Positions 18,263 through 26,694 of a DNA stretch of 64,000 nt are shown here, in pieces. Origin of the DNA: an uncultured Pirellulaceae bacterium (GTDB taxonomy: Bacteria; Planctomycetota; Planctomycetia; Pirellulales; Pirellulaceae). The stretch is taken from the NCBI GenBank assembly GCA_938083195.1, contig CALKCK010000043.1, positions 1 to 64,000 of the forward strand, in the 5' to 3' direction. How positions within the stretch are numbered: position 1 is the stretch's first letter; each line of letters opens with the position of its first letter. The position numbers and the translations under genes were made by a program. The notes beneath the pieces were generated by a model. That model was not told where the DNA came from and ran no database searches. It saw only the letters and a list, made by a program, of their open reading frames with translations.

Positions 18263-18533
18263 AGCTTAAAACGAAGGTTTGGCAAGTCTAACGTTGTTTA
18301 CGTGTAATCTTTTGCAACAAGTCAGTTAATCGAAATTCACGATTAAGAAAGTATCTACAAGGGCGAAATCTGAGTCGGCCTGTCCGGCATTGACGCGACA
18401 TTTATCGTACCAAAAATAGGTGAAATGCTCCAACTGTCCCGAAACGCGAGAGGTGAATAAATTACCTTGAAAGCCCAGTGACGAGAACTTGTGTAACGAA
18501 GTACACATTATTTTTGGTAGGGCACACCCTGCC
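18263..18533. other. Spacer between the DsbD N-domain gene and dsbD
   Basis: About 270 bp separating two minus-strand genes of related function. It presumably contains the dsbD promoter. No strong hairpin or promoter pair was picked out, and the small open frames here show no family resemblance. Confidence 0.35.
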
Positions 18534-19205
18534 TCAATTTTTCTTAGGATTCGCTTTTTTGGGAATGCCAGTTTTTTTGTCGGTCGGATCGAAAAATCCA
18601 GCGAATTTCGCTGTGGTTTTCTTGCGGGAGATTGGGAGGCAGGTCGTCTCGTTACAGACTTGCCCGTCGATCTCGATTTTGACCTGAAGTTCGTTCGCGG
18701 TGATTGTTTTATTTATTTTTATGGGAGCAAAAAATTGAACTACTCCAGAGTGCTTCTCTAGTCGCACTCCAAAATCAGGGTCGCTTTCGATGACCTTTGG
18801 GTTTCGATCCGGTGTGAATCGCTGTTTGCCGGTCAGTGAGAAGTGAGGGGAAGGAGCAACGGTTATTTTTGTTTTCGGGAATAGCTCAGGTTGAGTGAGT
18901 GAGTAGATGTAGCTCTTTTTTGGGAGCTCGAATTTAACAATTAAATACCCCTCATCCGTTCCCTTTTTTAAATGAAATCGAGATGAAAGTCGAAAAGGTT
19001 TACGGGATTCGTCGGTTGTCTTTTCTTCGCTCTGAGTAGTAGGGCTTTCCTGAGTCGTGAGGGTCACTGCGGTGTAGGGGGTGGCGACCGTTTTAAGAGT
19101 GGGTGATTCGGCGGAATCTGTTCCACTTTTAGTAGATTGGCAGTAAAGCAAGACGATCGCGGTTAACGCGAAAGCGATGGGGGATATCAATGATTGAAAC
19201 CGCAT
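18534..19205 (-). CDS. Stand-alone DsbD N-terminal-domain protein (periplasmic)
   Basis: A 223-aa exported protein with a hydrophobic N-terminal segment (about 8-22) and a Thr/Ser/Glu-rich linker (about 25-70). One immunoglobulin-like DsbD alpha domain follows (PF11412-type), recognised from its similarity to the domains in the adjacent dsbD. It shares FTPDRNPKVIESDPDFG with the RPDRKPHIVNEEGFDNP region, and it ends with a cysteine pair Q-V-C-N-E-T-T-C-L-P that matches C-D-E-T-H-C in dsbD. It has no transmembrane or thioredoxin part. It may accept electrons from the DsbD-like protein and deliver them to periplasmic targets; this is inferred. A Cys at the end of the signal region (LLYC) is not a good lipobox. 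It has a Lys-rich C-terminus. Confidence 0.7.
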   Translation of the reverse strand: MRFQSLISPIAFALTAIVLLYCQSTKSGTDSAESPTLKTVATPYTAVTLTTQESPTTQSEEKTTDESRKPFRLSSRFHLKKGTDEGYLIVKFELPKKSYIYSLTQPELFPKTKITVAPSPHFSLTGKQRFTPDRNPKVIESDPDFGVRLEKHSGVVQFFAPIKINKTITANELQVKIEIDGQVCNETTCLPISRKKTTAKFAGFFDPTDKKTGIPKKANPKKN

Positions 19206-19579
19206 TAGATCATCCTTGACCGTGACGAAATTCGCCTTTTATGCATTAATTAAACTGCCATTACTGGCGGCGGAGGGTACCAAGGAGCAAGTTGTTGTCT
19301 CAATGGCACTTTAGAGTGAATCTATGAATTCTCTGAAATGGGCTGGGCAGATTGGTTTTTGCTATCACCTTTTAATTGAATTCCGGCGGCTAAACGCCCC
19401 GTTTGCTCTTGGCTTCCGGTTCTCGCTGGGAAAAGTTGCTCTAAATTACTACGACATGTCTAGCAGCCGTCTATGAAGCCAGCAAGTTTTGGGTGTAGAT
19501 TATTGCGGATGGGTTGGCTGAGATTGACAGAGCCATGAAGAGAACAATTAGGAGGTGACTTGAAGTCATCGAGGGGCAT
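19206..19579. promoter_or_regulatory. Divergent upstream region with tandem ribosome-binding sites and a mini-ORF
   Basis: This 374-bp divergent region has TTGACA at 19524-19529 without a convincing -10. At 19550-19558 lies AGGAGGTGA, a perfect match to the 16S anti-Shine-Dalgarno sequence, followed by TTG at 19560. That opens a 7-codon frame whose TGA (19581-19583) overlaps the ATG (19580) of the receiver gene. A second site, GAGGGG at 19571-19576, serves that ATG. A translationally coupled leader is possible. Confidence 0.4.
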
Positions 19580-19933
19580 ATGATTATTTTTCTTACAGCG
19601 GACCTAATGATGGCCTCTACGGCGAGTTCATATGCGAGGCAAAAAAAAGTTACCCTGCAAACGGCTACCAGTGCTGAGTCGGCAATCACGTTGGTTAAAG
19701 AAGCCCGCCCTCATTTATTTTTAGTAGACTTGCAGACTCCGGGGTTGGAGATTGCTGCGTTGGGCGATGCGGTGCGAGGCTTACCGGATGCAGTTTGCCC
19801 AATGACAATTGGTTATGCTCAACATGTCAACCTAGAGTCGTTGGACGAAGCACGTCGAGCGGGGTTTGATCAGGTTCTGACGCGCGGTCAGTTTAATCAG
19901 CAAGTTGGTGCAATCATCGCTGAGGCAAAATAA
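19580..19933 (+). CDS. Degenerate response-regulator receiver domain protein
   Basis: A 117-aa single receiver-like domain. The fold is suggested by the pattern IIFLTAD at strand 1, HLFLVDLQTPGLEI around the usual phospho-acceptor (Asp near residue 50), and alternating strands and helices to GFDQVLTRGQF. Key residues are missing: the N-terminal acidic pair that binds Mg is replaced by TAD, and the conserved Lys of strand 5 is replaced by R-G in LTRGQ. Phosphorylation is therefore doubtful, and it may work as a phosphorylation-independent binding module. It has a good RBS (GAGGGG, 19571-19576). No histidine kinase or output domain is adjacent. It is convergent with lpxI 28 bp downstream. Confidence 0.65.
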   Translation: MIIFLTADLMMASTASSYARQKKVTLQTATSAESAITLVKEARPHLFLVDLQTPGLEIAALGDAVRGLPDAVCPMTIGYAQHVNLESLDEARRAGFDQVLTRGQFNQQVGAIIAEAK

Positions 19934-19961
19934 GGTTGATTGCAGAACTGCGTTGGTGCGG

Positions 19962-20864
19962 TCAATTGTCTTGATCGAAGAGGTTGTCGCTATAGGCGAA
20001 AACTGCGACCCCGAGTTTTTCCGCCATTTGGATGGTTTTGCTTTGCTCAAGGACGATTGTTCGATCTGCTTCAATCGCAAGAACGCGCCCACCTTCGCGA
20101 GCGATGGTTTCAATGGTTCCTACCCCGATGGTTGGTACATCGAATCGCATGTCTTGATTGGGTTTGGAAACTTTGACTACTGTAAATCCACCGGCACATA
20201 GTTGACCAGCACGGGCGATGCATTGATCGGTTCCTTCGATGGCTTCGACCGCCAGGACTGCTTGATTTTTTACAACGACGGTTTGTCCAATATCTAAAGC
20301 TCCCATCGCTTTGGCCATTTGCCAGCCGAATCGAATGTCTTTCAATTGGCTGTTGTTGGGTTGATTCTTTGTCAGTGGCCCTGCTTTCACCAGTAACTCC
20401 GGAGCAAAATCAGTTGCGGGGGAAAAAGTAATTCCTTCTGATTTATACAGTTCAACAACCGTACTGAGGAGTGTATCGTCCCGCCGATCCTTCGATTTCG
20501 AAATAATGATTGGGTAGAAATGTCGCCAGAATACTAAATCGGGGAAGTGCGTTATCAATCTGGATTTTTTTTGGAACAAAAGTGTTTTGAATATTTTGCC
20601 AGCCATGGTTGCGTGAACCACACCAGCTTTGCGGAAAAAGCGGCATTGGGCTCCCATTCGTGCCATTCCGAATACGCGATAGGATGTGCAAATTTCTTCT
20701 AATACAGGGTCGGCATGGTCTTTGATTCCGGTGCAGTGAACTTCGTAGCCTTGGGCGATGAGTGTTCGAGCGATGCAGACGGGGAAGTGCCCCCAGCCTG
20801 CAACCAATCCAATTTTTTTGGTGGCGAGTTGAGGTAGATTGAGATCTTGGGTGACAGTAGCCAT
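19962..20864 (-). CDS. lpxI: UDP-2,3-diacylglucosamine pyrophosphatase LpxI
   Basis: A 300-aa DUF1009/LpxI family enzyme that hydrolyses UDP-2,3-diacylglucosamine to lipid X and UMP in lipid A synthesis; it replaces LpxH in many phyla. Recognised from KKIGLVAGWGHFPVCIAR at the N-terminus, R-R-D-D-T-L-L in the middle, TVVVKNQAVLAVEAIEGTD, GFTVVKVSKPNQDMRFDVPTIG and the closing ALEA-like segment VLAIEADRTIVLEQ. It lies 27 bp downstream of lpxD on the same strand, forming an lpxD-lpxI operon. With lpxD it indicates that this planctomycete makes a lipid A-like molecule. Confidence 0.92.
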   Translation of the reverse strand: MATVTQDLNLPQLATKKIGLVAGWGHFPVCIARTLIAQGYEVHCTGIKDHADPVLEEICTSYRVFGMARMGAQCRFFRKAGVVHATMAGKIFKTLLFQKKSRLITHFPDLVFWRHFYPIIISKSKDRRDDTLLSTVVELYKSEGITFSPATDFAPELLVKAGPLTKNQPNNSQLKDIRFGWQMAKAMGALDIGQTVVVKNQAVLAVEAIEGTDQCIARAGQLCAGGFTVVKVSKPNQDMRFDVPTIGVGTIETIAREGGRVLAIEADRTIVLEQSKTIQMAEKLGVAVFAYSDNLFDQDN

Positions 20865-20891
20865 GGGGTTGTTTTGAAAGCGAAATAGGGG

Positions 20892-21938
20892 CTAGGCAGC
20901 ACGCGATCCGTTGTCTTCAGAATCGTTTAGTTGATCAAATTGTTTGGATAACTTTTTGACCGTGCGTCGAAGTTCTGGAAGCTTGGAGGTGACCGCCTGG
21001 ATTTGCATTTCCGTTCTGGCCGGTCTTGCCGGGATCCCAAAAATTCGCTGGTTACTCTCGACATCGTGCATCAAGCCAGATTTAGCACCGATTGAAACGT
21101 GCGATCCGATGTTTAGGTGATCGGCCAATCCAACTTGGCCTCCCATGATGACATAGTCGCCTGTTGAGCAACTCCCGGCTATTCCAACTTGCGAGCAAAG
21201 CAAATTGTGTTCTCCGATTGTGCAGTTGTGACCCACCATTACCAAGTTGTCAATTTTGGTTCCCGCGCCGATAGTCGTCGAGTCGTAAGTTCCTCGATCA
21301 ATCGTCGTGTTCGCGCCAATCTCGACGTCCTCTGCAATGACGACATTTCCAATTTGTGCGGAGAGAATGTGGCGACCGGTATTCGATTGGTAGCCGAATC
21401 CGAAAGCCCCTAGGACTACACCGGCATGAATGATGGAGCGGTCGCCGATGATGGTGTTTTCATAGAGCACTGCATTGGGGAAGATCTGGACGTCCTTACC
21501 GATGTTGCAGTTTTCCATGATGGTGACGTTAGGGAAAACGACTGACCCTGAGCCAATTTGGACGTTATCCATGATGACCGCCCCAGGATGTACGCAGGCT
21601 CCTTCGTCAATGATCGCATTGGGACTGACAATTGCCTGAGCGCTGACGCCCGACTGGGTTCGCTGTACGGTTGGTTTAAAACGCTCGGCAATCTCAACAA
21701 AAGCTTGCGTGACATCTTCAACGATCAGGCATGCCTTTTCCGGAGGGTCCGCATCGAACCCAATCACCGCAGCAATCGCAGGGCTGTTGAGAAAGTCATC
21801 GTAATATTTGGGGCTGGATACAAACGTAATGTCACGCGCTGTGGCCCGAGATATCGATGCTGCCCCGAAAATTTCGAGGTCTGGGTTCTTCGTTAATCGC
21901 CCACCAATAATTTCGGTGAGATCGCCTAAAAGCATCAT
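20892..21938 (-). CDS. lpxD: UDP-3-O-acylglucosamine N-acyltransferase LpxD
   Basis: A 348-aa trimeric acyltransferase adding the second acyl chain in lipid A synthesis. The N-terminal uridine-binding domain (about 1-100) is followed by a long left-handed beta helix of hexapeptide repeats (about 105-310; e.g. IGSGSVVFPNVTIM, IGDRSIIHAGVVLG). The catalytic-histidine segment is DNLVMVGHNCTIGEH, and a C-terminal helix (about 315-345) follows. It starts at the first of two ATGs, with AGGAAAGGA upstream. It is first gene of the lpxD-lpxI operon; the 280-bp upstream region carries the terminator of the convergently placed DUF1501 gene's transcript. Confidence 0.94.
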   Translation of the reverse strand: MMLLGDLTEIIGGRLTKNPDLEIFGAASISRATARDITFVSSPKYYDDFLNSPAIAAVIGFDADPPEKACLIVEDVTQAFVEIAERFKPTVQRTQSGVSAQAIVSPNAIIDEGACVHPGAVIMDNVQIGSGSVVFPNVTIMENCNIGKDVQIFPNAVLYENTIIGDRSIIHAGVVLGAFGFGYQSNTGRHILSAQIGNVVIAEDVEIGANTTIDRGTYDSTTIGAGTKIDNLVMVGHNCTIGEHNLLCSQVGIAGSCSTGDYVIMGGQVGLADHLNIGSHVSIGAKSGLMHDVESNQRIFGIPARPARTEMQIQAVTSKLPELRRTVKKLSKQFDQLNDSEDNGSRAA

Positions 21939-22143
21939 GATTCAGGCATCCTTTCCTGAGAATCCAGCACGAGTTACTAAACCGAGTTTGAAGTTCTAAA
22001 TGTAAGCCAAAGGCAGCTTCCGTGGCTATACTAATTTTTGATAGCAACCGTTGGAAATGTTCGCAGCAGTTCACCGCCAGTTCACGGGGGCAGATTTCAT
22101 CTTCAGGAAGATCGAAATCCGGTCTGTTCCAGTAAAATCCAAT

Positions 22144-22180
22144 AAAAAAGCGAGCGCTTCGGGAAATCGAAGGCTCGCTT
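22144..22180 (-). terminator. Strong rho-independent terminator of the DUF1549-DUF1501 operon
   Basis: Read on the minus strand, AAGCGAGC + CTTCG pairs with CGAAG + GCTCGCTT around a 6-nt loop (one bulged base). A run of six T residues follows directly. It lies about 40 bp downstream of the DUF1501 stop codon. The 21939-22143 stretch beyond it is the lpxD upstream region. Confidence 0.85.
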
Positions 22181-22218
22181 GTCTCGTTTTACTCACGCGA
22201 ATGAAATCGCGTTTGTTT

Positions 22219-23487
22219 CTAGGAAACCAGCTCTTTAATGACCTTACCGCCATTGGCGATTTTCATTGGCCGGCCACTTTGGCTTGTGAAGGTTGTTTCG
22301 AGTGAAATCCCCAGTGAGTGGCAGACGGTTGCCATCAAGTCTTCTGACGAGTTCGACGGACCCACAACACTGGTTCCATCTTCATTGGTAGCACCAACGG
22401 CGATTCCAGAATTCATTCCGGCGCCACCGACGACTGCACTCCAACTTCTTGCCCAGTGGTCACGCCCATTATTTCCATTAATTCTTGGGGTTCGGCTAAA
22501 TTCGCCCATCCAGATAACGGCAACATCATCGAGCATGTCACGTGCGGCCAAATCTTCCATCAAAGCACTCATTCCGCGATCAAGTTCTGGAAGTTTTGTG
22601 TTTTCGAGAGTTTGGAAAATGTTTTGGTGGTTATCCCAACCGCCAAGGCCAACTTCTACGAACGGGACGCCTGACTCAACCAGGCGACGAGCCATCAAAC
22701 AGCCGCGTCCAAAATTGGTTTGGCCGTAACGCTCTTGAACGTCTTCTGGTTCTTGCATGACCTTGAACGCCTTCATTTGCTCACTCGTCATGAGGCTTAG
22801 CGTCTTGCTGAGCACTTTTGCGTGCTCGCCCGCGGCAATCCCGCGATTGGAATCGATAAAGCCGGACTCCATCATTTTGAGTGCCTGCATTCGTTGGGTC
22901 AGTCGATCTGGCTCGATTCCCATATCTAAGTTGCGAACTTGTCCGTTCGAATTTACTGAGAATGGAGCCCAGGCCATGCCGAGAAATCCAGGGCCTTCGC
23001 TGTTGCCGCCGACGGAAACAAAAGGTGGGATTTCAAGGTCTTCACGTGTTGCAGAGAGTTCGTGAGCAATCACGGAACCGTAACCGGGGTGTTTCACGTT
23101 TGGATTCGGGACGTACCCGGTGTGCATGTAGTACCGGCCTCGCATGTGATCGGCTTCCCGCGTGCTCATTGAGCGTACGATCGATAGCTTGTCCATGTTC
23201 TTTGCCATCATGGGCATGTGCTCACAAATTTGCACATCTCCGGCAGTTGAAATTGGTCGGAACGGGCCACCGTTGTTGGACCCTGGTTTAAGATCCCAAA
23301 TGTCCATGGTCGACGGTCCGCCTCCCATCCAGAGTAGGATCGCAGCCTTCTTATTTTTCTTAAGTTGATTCGTACTTGCTTTGAGTGTGTTACCCAGTGC
23401 GAGTGCGGTACCGGTCATGGCTGATGCACCTGCGAGGTGACGCATGAAGTGGCGTCGGTTCATGCCCTGGGGTGTTTTGAAGTTCAT
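22219..23487 (-). CDS. DUF1501 protein (Tat-exported, sulfatase-fold)
   Basis: A 422-aa DUF1501 protein of the alkaline-phosphatase/sulfatase superfamily, abundant in planctomycetes. The N-terminus has a twin-arginine signal (MNRRHFMRH, then AGASAMTGTALALG) for folded export. Core motifs are LWMGGGPSTMDIWDLKPG, a segment around MSTREADHMRGRYYMHTGY, VGGWDNH-type GLGGWDNHQN, and IWMGEFSRTPRINGNNGRDHWARSWSAV. Its biochemical role is unknown, but members are nearly always encoded next to DUF1549/DUF1553 proteins, as here (upstream gene at 23591, 103 bp away). The RBS AAAGGA sits 8 nt before the ATG. Confidence 0.93.
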   Translation of the reverse strand: MNFKTPQGMNRRHFMRHLAGASAMTGTALALGNTLKASTNQLKKNKKAAILLWMGGGPSTMDIWDLKPGSNNGGPFRPISTAGDVQICEHMPMMAKNMDKLSIVRSMSTREADHMRGRYYMHTGYVPNPNVKHPGYGSVIAHELSATREDLEIPPFVSVGGNSEGPGFLGMAWAPFSVNSNGQVRNLDMGIEPDRLTQRMQALKMMESGFIDSNRGIAAGEHAKVLSKTLSLMTSEQMKAFKVMQEPEDVQERYGQTNFGRGCLMARRLVESGVPFVEVGLGGWDNHQNIFQTLENTKLPELDRGMSALMEDLAARDMLDDVAVIWMGEFSRTPRINGNNGRDHWARSWSAVVGGAGMNSGIAVGATNEDGTSVVGPSNSSEDLMATVCHSLGISLETTFTSQSGRPMKIANGGKVIKELVS

Positions 23488-23590
23488 GGCGTCGTCCTTT
23501 GTGAAAAAATCAGTTGCTGTTTTATTTTAATCGAATTGAAGGGCGTAGGGTGAATCCAAGGAAAACTCTTTTGGCTCGCCCAAGGAATGT

Positions 23591-25297
<1,707 letters not shown>

Positions 25298-25386
25298 TGA
25301 TTGTCCTTGGTGGTGGATTGGAGTTGTACGGTTAGGAACAACCCGCTGTGTGGTGAAGCGTTTATTGTTACTGATTTTCTTACAGT

Positions 25387-25416
25387 ATTTTAGACTAGGC
25401 TCTATTTTCGATCCAA
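25387..25416 (-). promoter_or_regulatory. Candidate promoter of the DUF1549-DUF1501 operon
   Basis: On the minus strand TTGGAT (25416-25411), an 18-bp spacer and TAAAAT (25392-25387), giving a leader of about 80 nt. Just upstream (25440-25459) the plus-strand heptamer GGTGTAT occurs twice, 13 bp apart, which could be an activator site. Confidence 0.4.
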
Positions 25417-25531
25417 CTTGAGTGTTTTATTATTGCACAGGTGTATCATTTTGGTGTATTTAAATTGAACACCCCAGGGAGGTCTCTTTTGTCTTCCCCG
25501 CTTTGTTCAGTCTCGAATCCCAAGAAAAATG

Positions 25532-25565
25532 GCCTAGACTGCTCGAAAAAGTGAGCAGTCTAGGC
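25532..25565. repeat. Perfect 13-bp inverted repeat, likely minus-strand terminator
   Basis: GCCTAGACTGCTC (25532-25544) and GAGCAGTCTAGGC (25553-25565) are exact complements around an 8-nt loop. On the minus strand the stem is followed by CATTTTTCTT, so it could terminate a minus-strand transcript coming from the release-factor-like gene or from an unannotated RNA. Confidence 0.75.
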
Positions 25566-25580
25566 ACTGCCTCGTCTCTT

Positions 25581-25616
25581 TTCGCCAAAAGTAGGAGTTA
25601 AACAACTTTTGGCGAA
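25581..25616. repeat. Perfect 12-bp inverted repeat with a CUCCU-bearing loop
   Basis: TTCGCCAAAAGT (25581-25592) and ACTTTTGGCGAA (25605-25616) pair perfectly around a 12-nt loop. On the minus strand the loop reads TGTTTAACTCCT, exposing an anti-Shine-Dalgarno-like CTCCT. No T-run follows on either strand. It lies 15 bp from the 13-bp inverted repeat. The rest of the 617-bp gap (25298-25914) contains no convincing gene. Confidence 0.7.
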
Positions 25617-25914
25617 CCACTTCCGATTCTTACTTAAGCAATCTGTGTGCCAAATCTAACCAGACTGTTTGAGCGTTTCTCAGGAGTGGCGAAAAACTCA
25701 CTTTTTGTCGTTGCTCGCCAGAAACCACGTTTTTCTCGGTTGTTTCACAGTGAGCGACGTCTGCGATCTAAATCATTCTCTAGTAGTAGTTCATGGAAAG
25801 ATACTACATAAGACGCCTGACAGCGCGTTGAAATTTAAAAATATGCGGTTGTAATTGCGAAATTTTGGGTTTGTTGGCACTGGTTTGCTGGAGAATTGAG
25901 CCACGCGTTCAATT

Positions 25915-26421
25915 TCAGGCGATTTTCTTTAGGCCGAGAGCCTTTCGTTGCGTGTTCACCATTGAGATGGCTTGGGGGCTGCGTTTGATGAATTTGACTA
26001 ATTGCGAGGTAGAGCAACCTAGGGGCTGTGCTGCTGTTGCTGGGTTAAAATCATGAAAATGCAGGAAATCGAGTGCTTCGGCAAGAAGTGCTGGAAATTC
26101 AGAGTGCCTGTGGCTGACTTCAATTTTCCTCTTCTTCAGCCGAGAATTCCATCGTTCGCTTGGAACCGATTCTTTCGATTTTTTGGTGCGAAAAGCAATT
26201 GCGAGGTTGGTTCTCAGTCTTCCAGTTGCCACGGTTTTGTTTTTATTCTGGCTTCTTGCTTCGCTGGCCTGACCGGATATCCCCGTGGGAAGGTGTGTAA
26301 TTACGATTGCGGTTTCTACTTTGTTTCGGTGTTGTCCGCCTGGGCCGCTTCCCCGGGTTCGTTTCACCGAGCAGTCTTTAAGCAGCGATAGATCGGATTG
26401 GCTTGCGGGATGTTGAGACAC
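25915..26421 (-). CDS. Release factor-like protein with GGQ domain
   Basis: A 168-aa protein with an RF-1-type peptidyl-tRNA hydrolase domain. The signature R-G-S-G-P-G-G-Q-H-R-N-K-V-E-T-A (GGQ at about 28-30) is followed by a helical basic tail with RLRTNLA and a long C-terminal extension (about 95-168) ending in RKALGLKKIA. It lacks the codon-recognition domains of RF1/RF2. By family knowledge such proteins hydrolyse peptidyl-tRNA on stalled or damaged ribosomes (ArfB/RFH-like). The extension is longer than in ArfB and is not recognised. GTG start at 26421 with weak RBS. It is divergent from the Ser/Thr kinase; its 3' side faces the tandem hairpins. Confidence 0.82.
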   Translation of the reverse strand: MSQHPASQSDLSLLKDCSVKRTRGSGPGGQHRNKVETAIVITHLPTGISGQASEARSQNKNKTVATGRLRTNLAIAFRTKKSKESVPSERWNSRLKKRKIEVSHRHSEFPALLAEALDFLHFHDFNPATAAQPLGCSTSQLVKFIKRSPQAISMVNTQRKALGLKKIA

Positions 26422-26694
26422 TTTACTAATCGGCTCGATATTAAAATTTGGTCGTTTTTCGAAGTCTAGTTAGCAACGTTTATGAAGACAGGGTTAGTTA
26501 ACGGCATGTGCGGTAGAGAGGTCGGTTCTGGAAAATATGATTGTACACAACCGGCATTCCGTAAAGGTAATTTCAATATACTGAAGTTTACAAACTTGGA
26601 TTCTGGCTTTAAACAGGTGGGGTTTGCTGTATTGAGAGTCTACAATAACGGCAAAATCTCGTTTGATTCGTCAGCACGAAAGACTGAGCTCGAC
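26422..26694 (+). promoter_or_regulatory. Upstream region of the Ser/Thr kinase gene
   Basis: The frame of the kinase is open back to an ATG at 26482, but the 71 extra residues look non-family and the region must carry promoters. A possible -35/-10 pair is TTTACA and TAAACA with a 17-bp spacer near 26587-26615. By-eye call only. Confidence 0.3.

Noticed and set aside
25669-25854. 61-aa plus-strand frame between the hairpins and the release-factor-like gene
   Set aside because: No ribosome-binding site, no protein-like pattern, flanked by non-coding structure.
26482-26694. 71-residue N-terminal extension of the Ser/Thr kinase
   Set aside because: Not kinase-like, region needed for promoters; kinase family usually begins right before the glycine loop.
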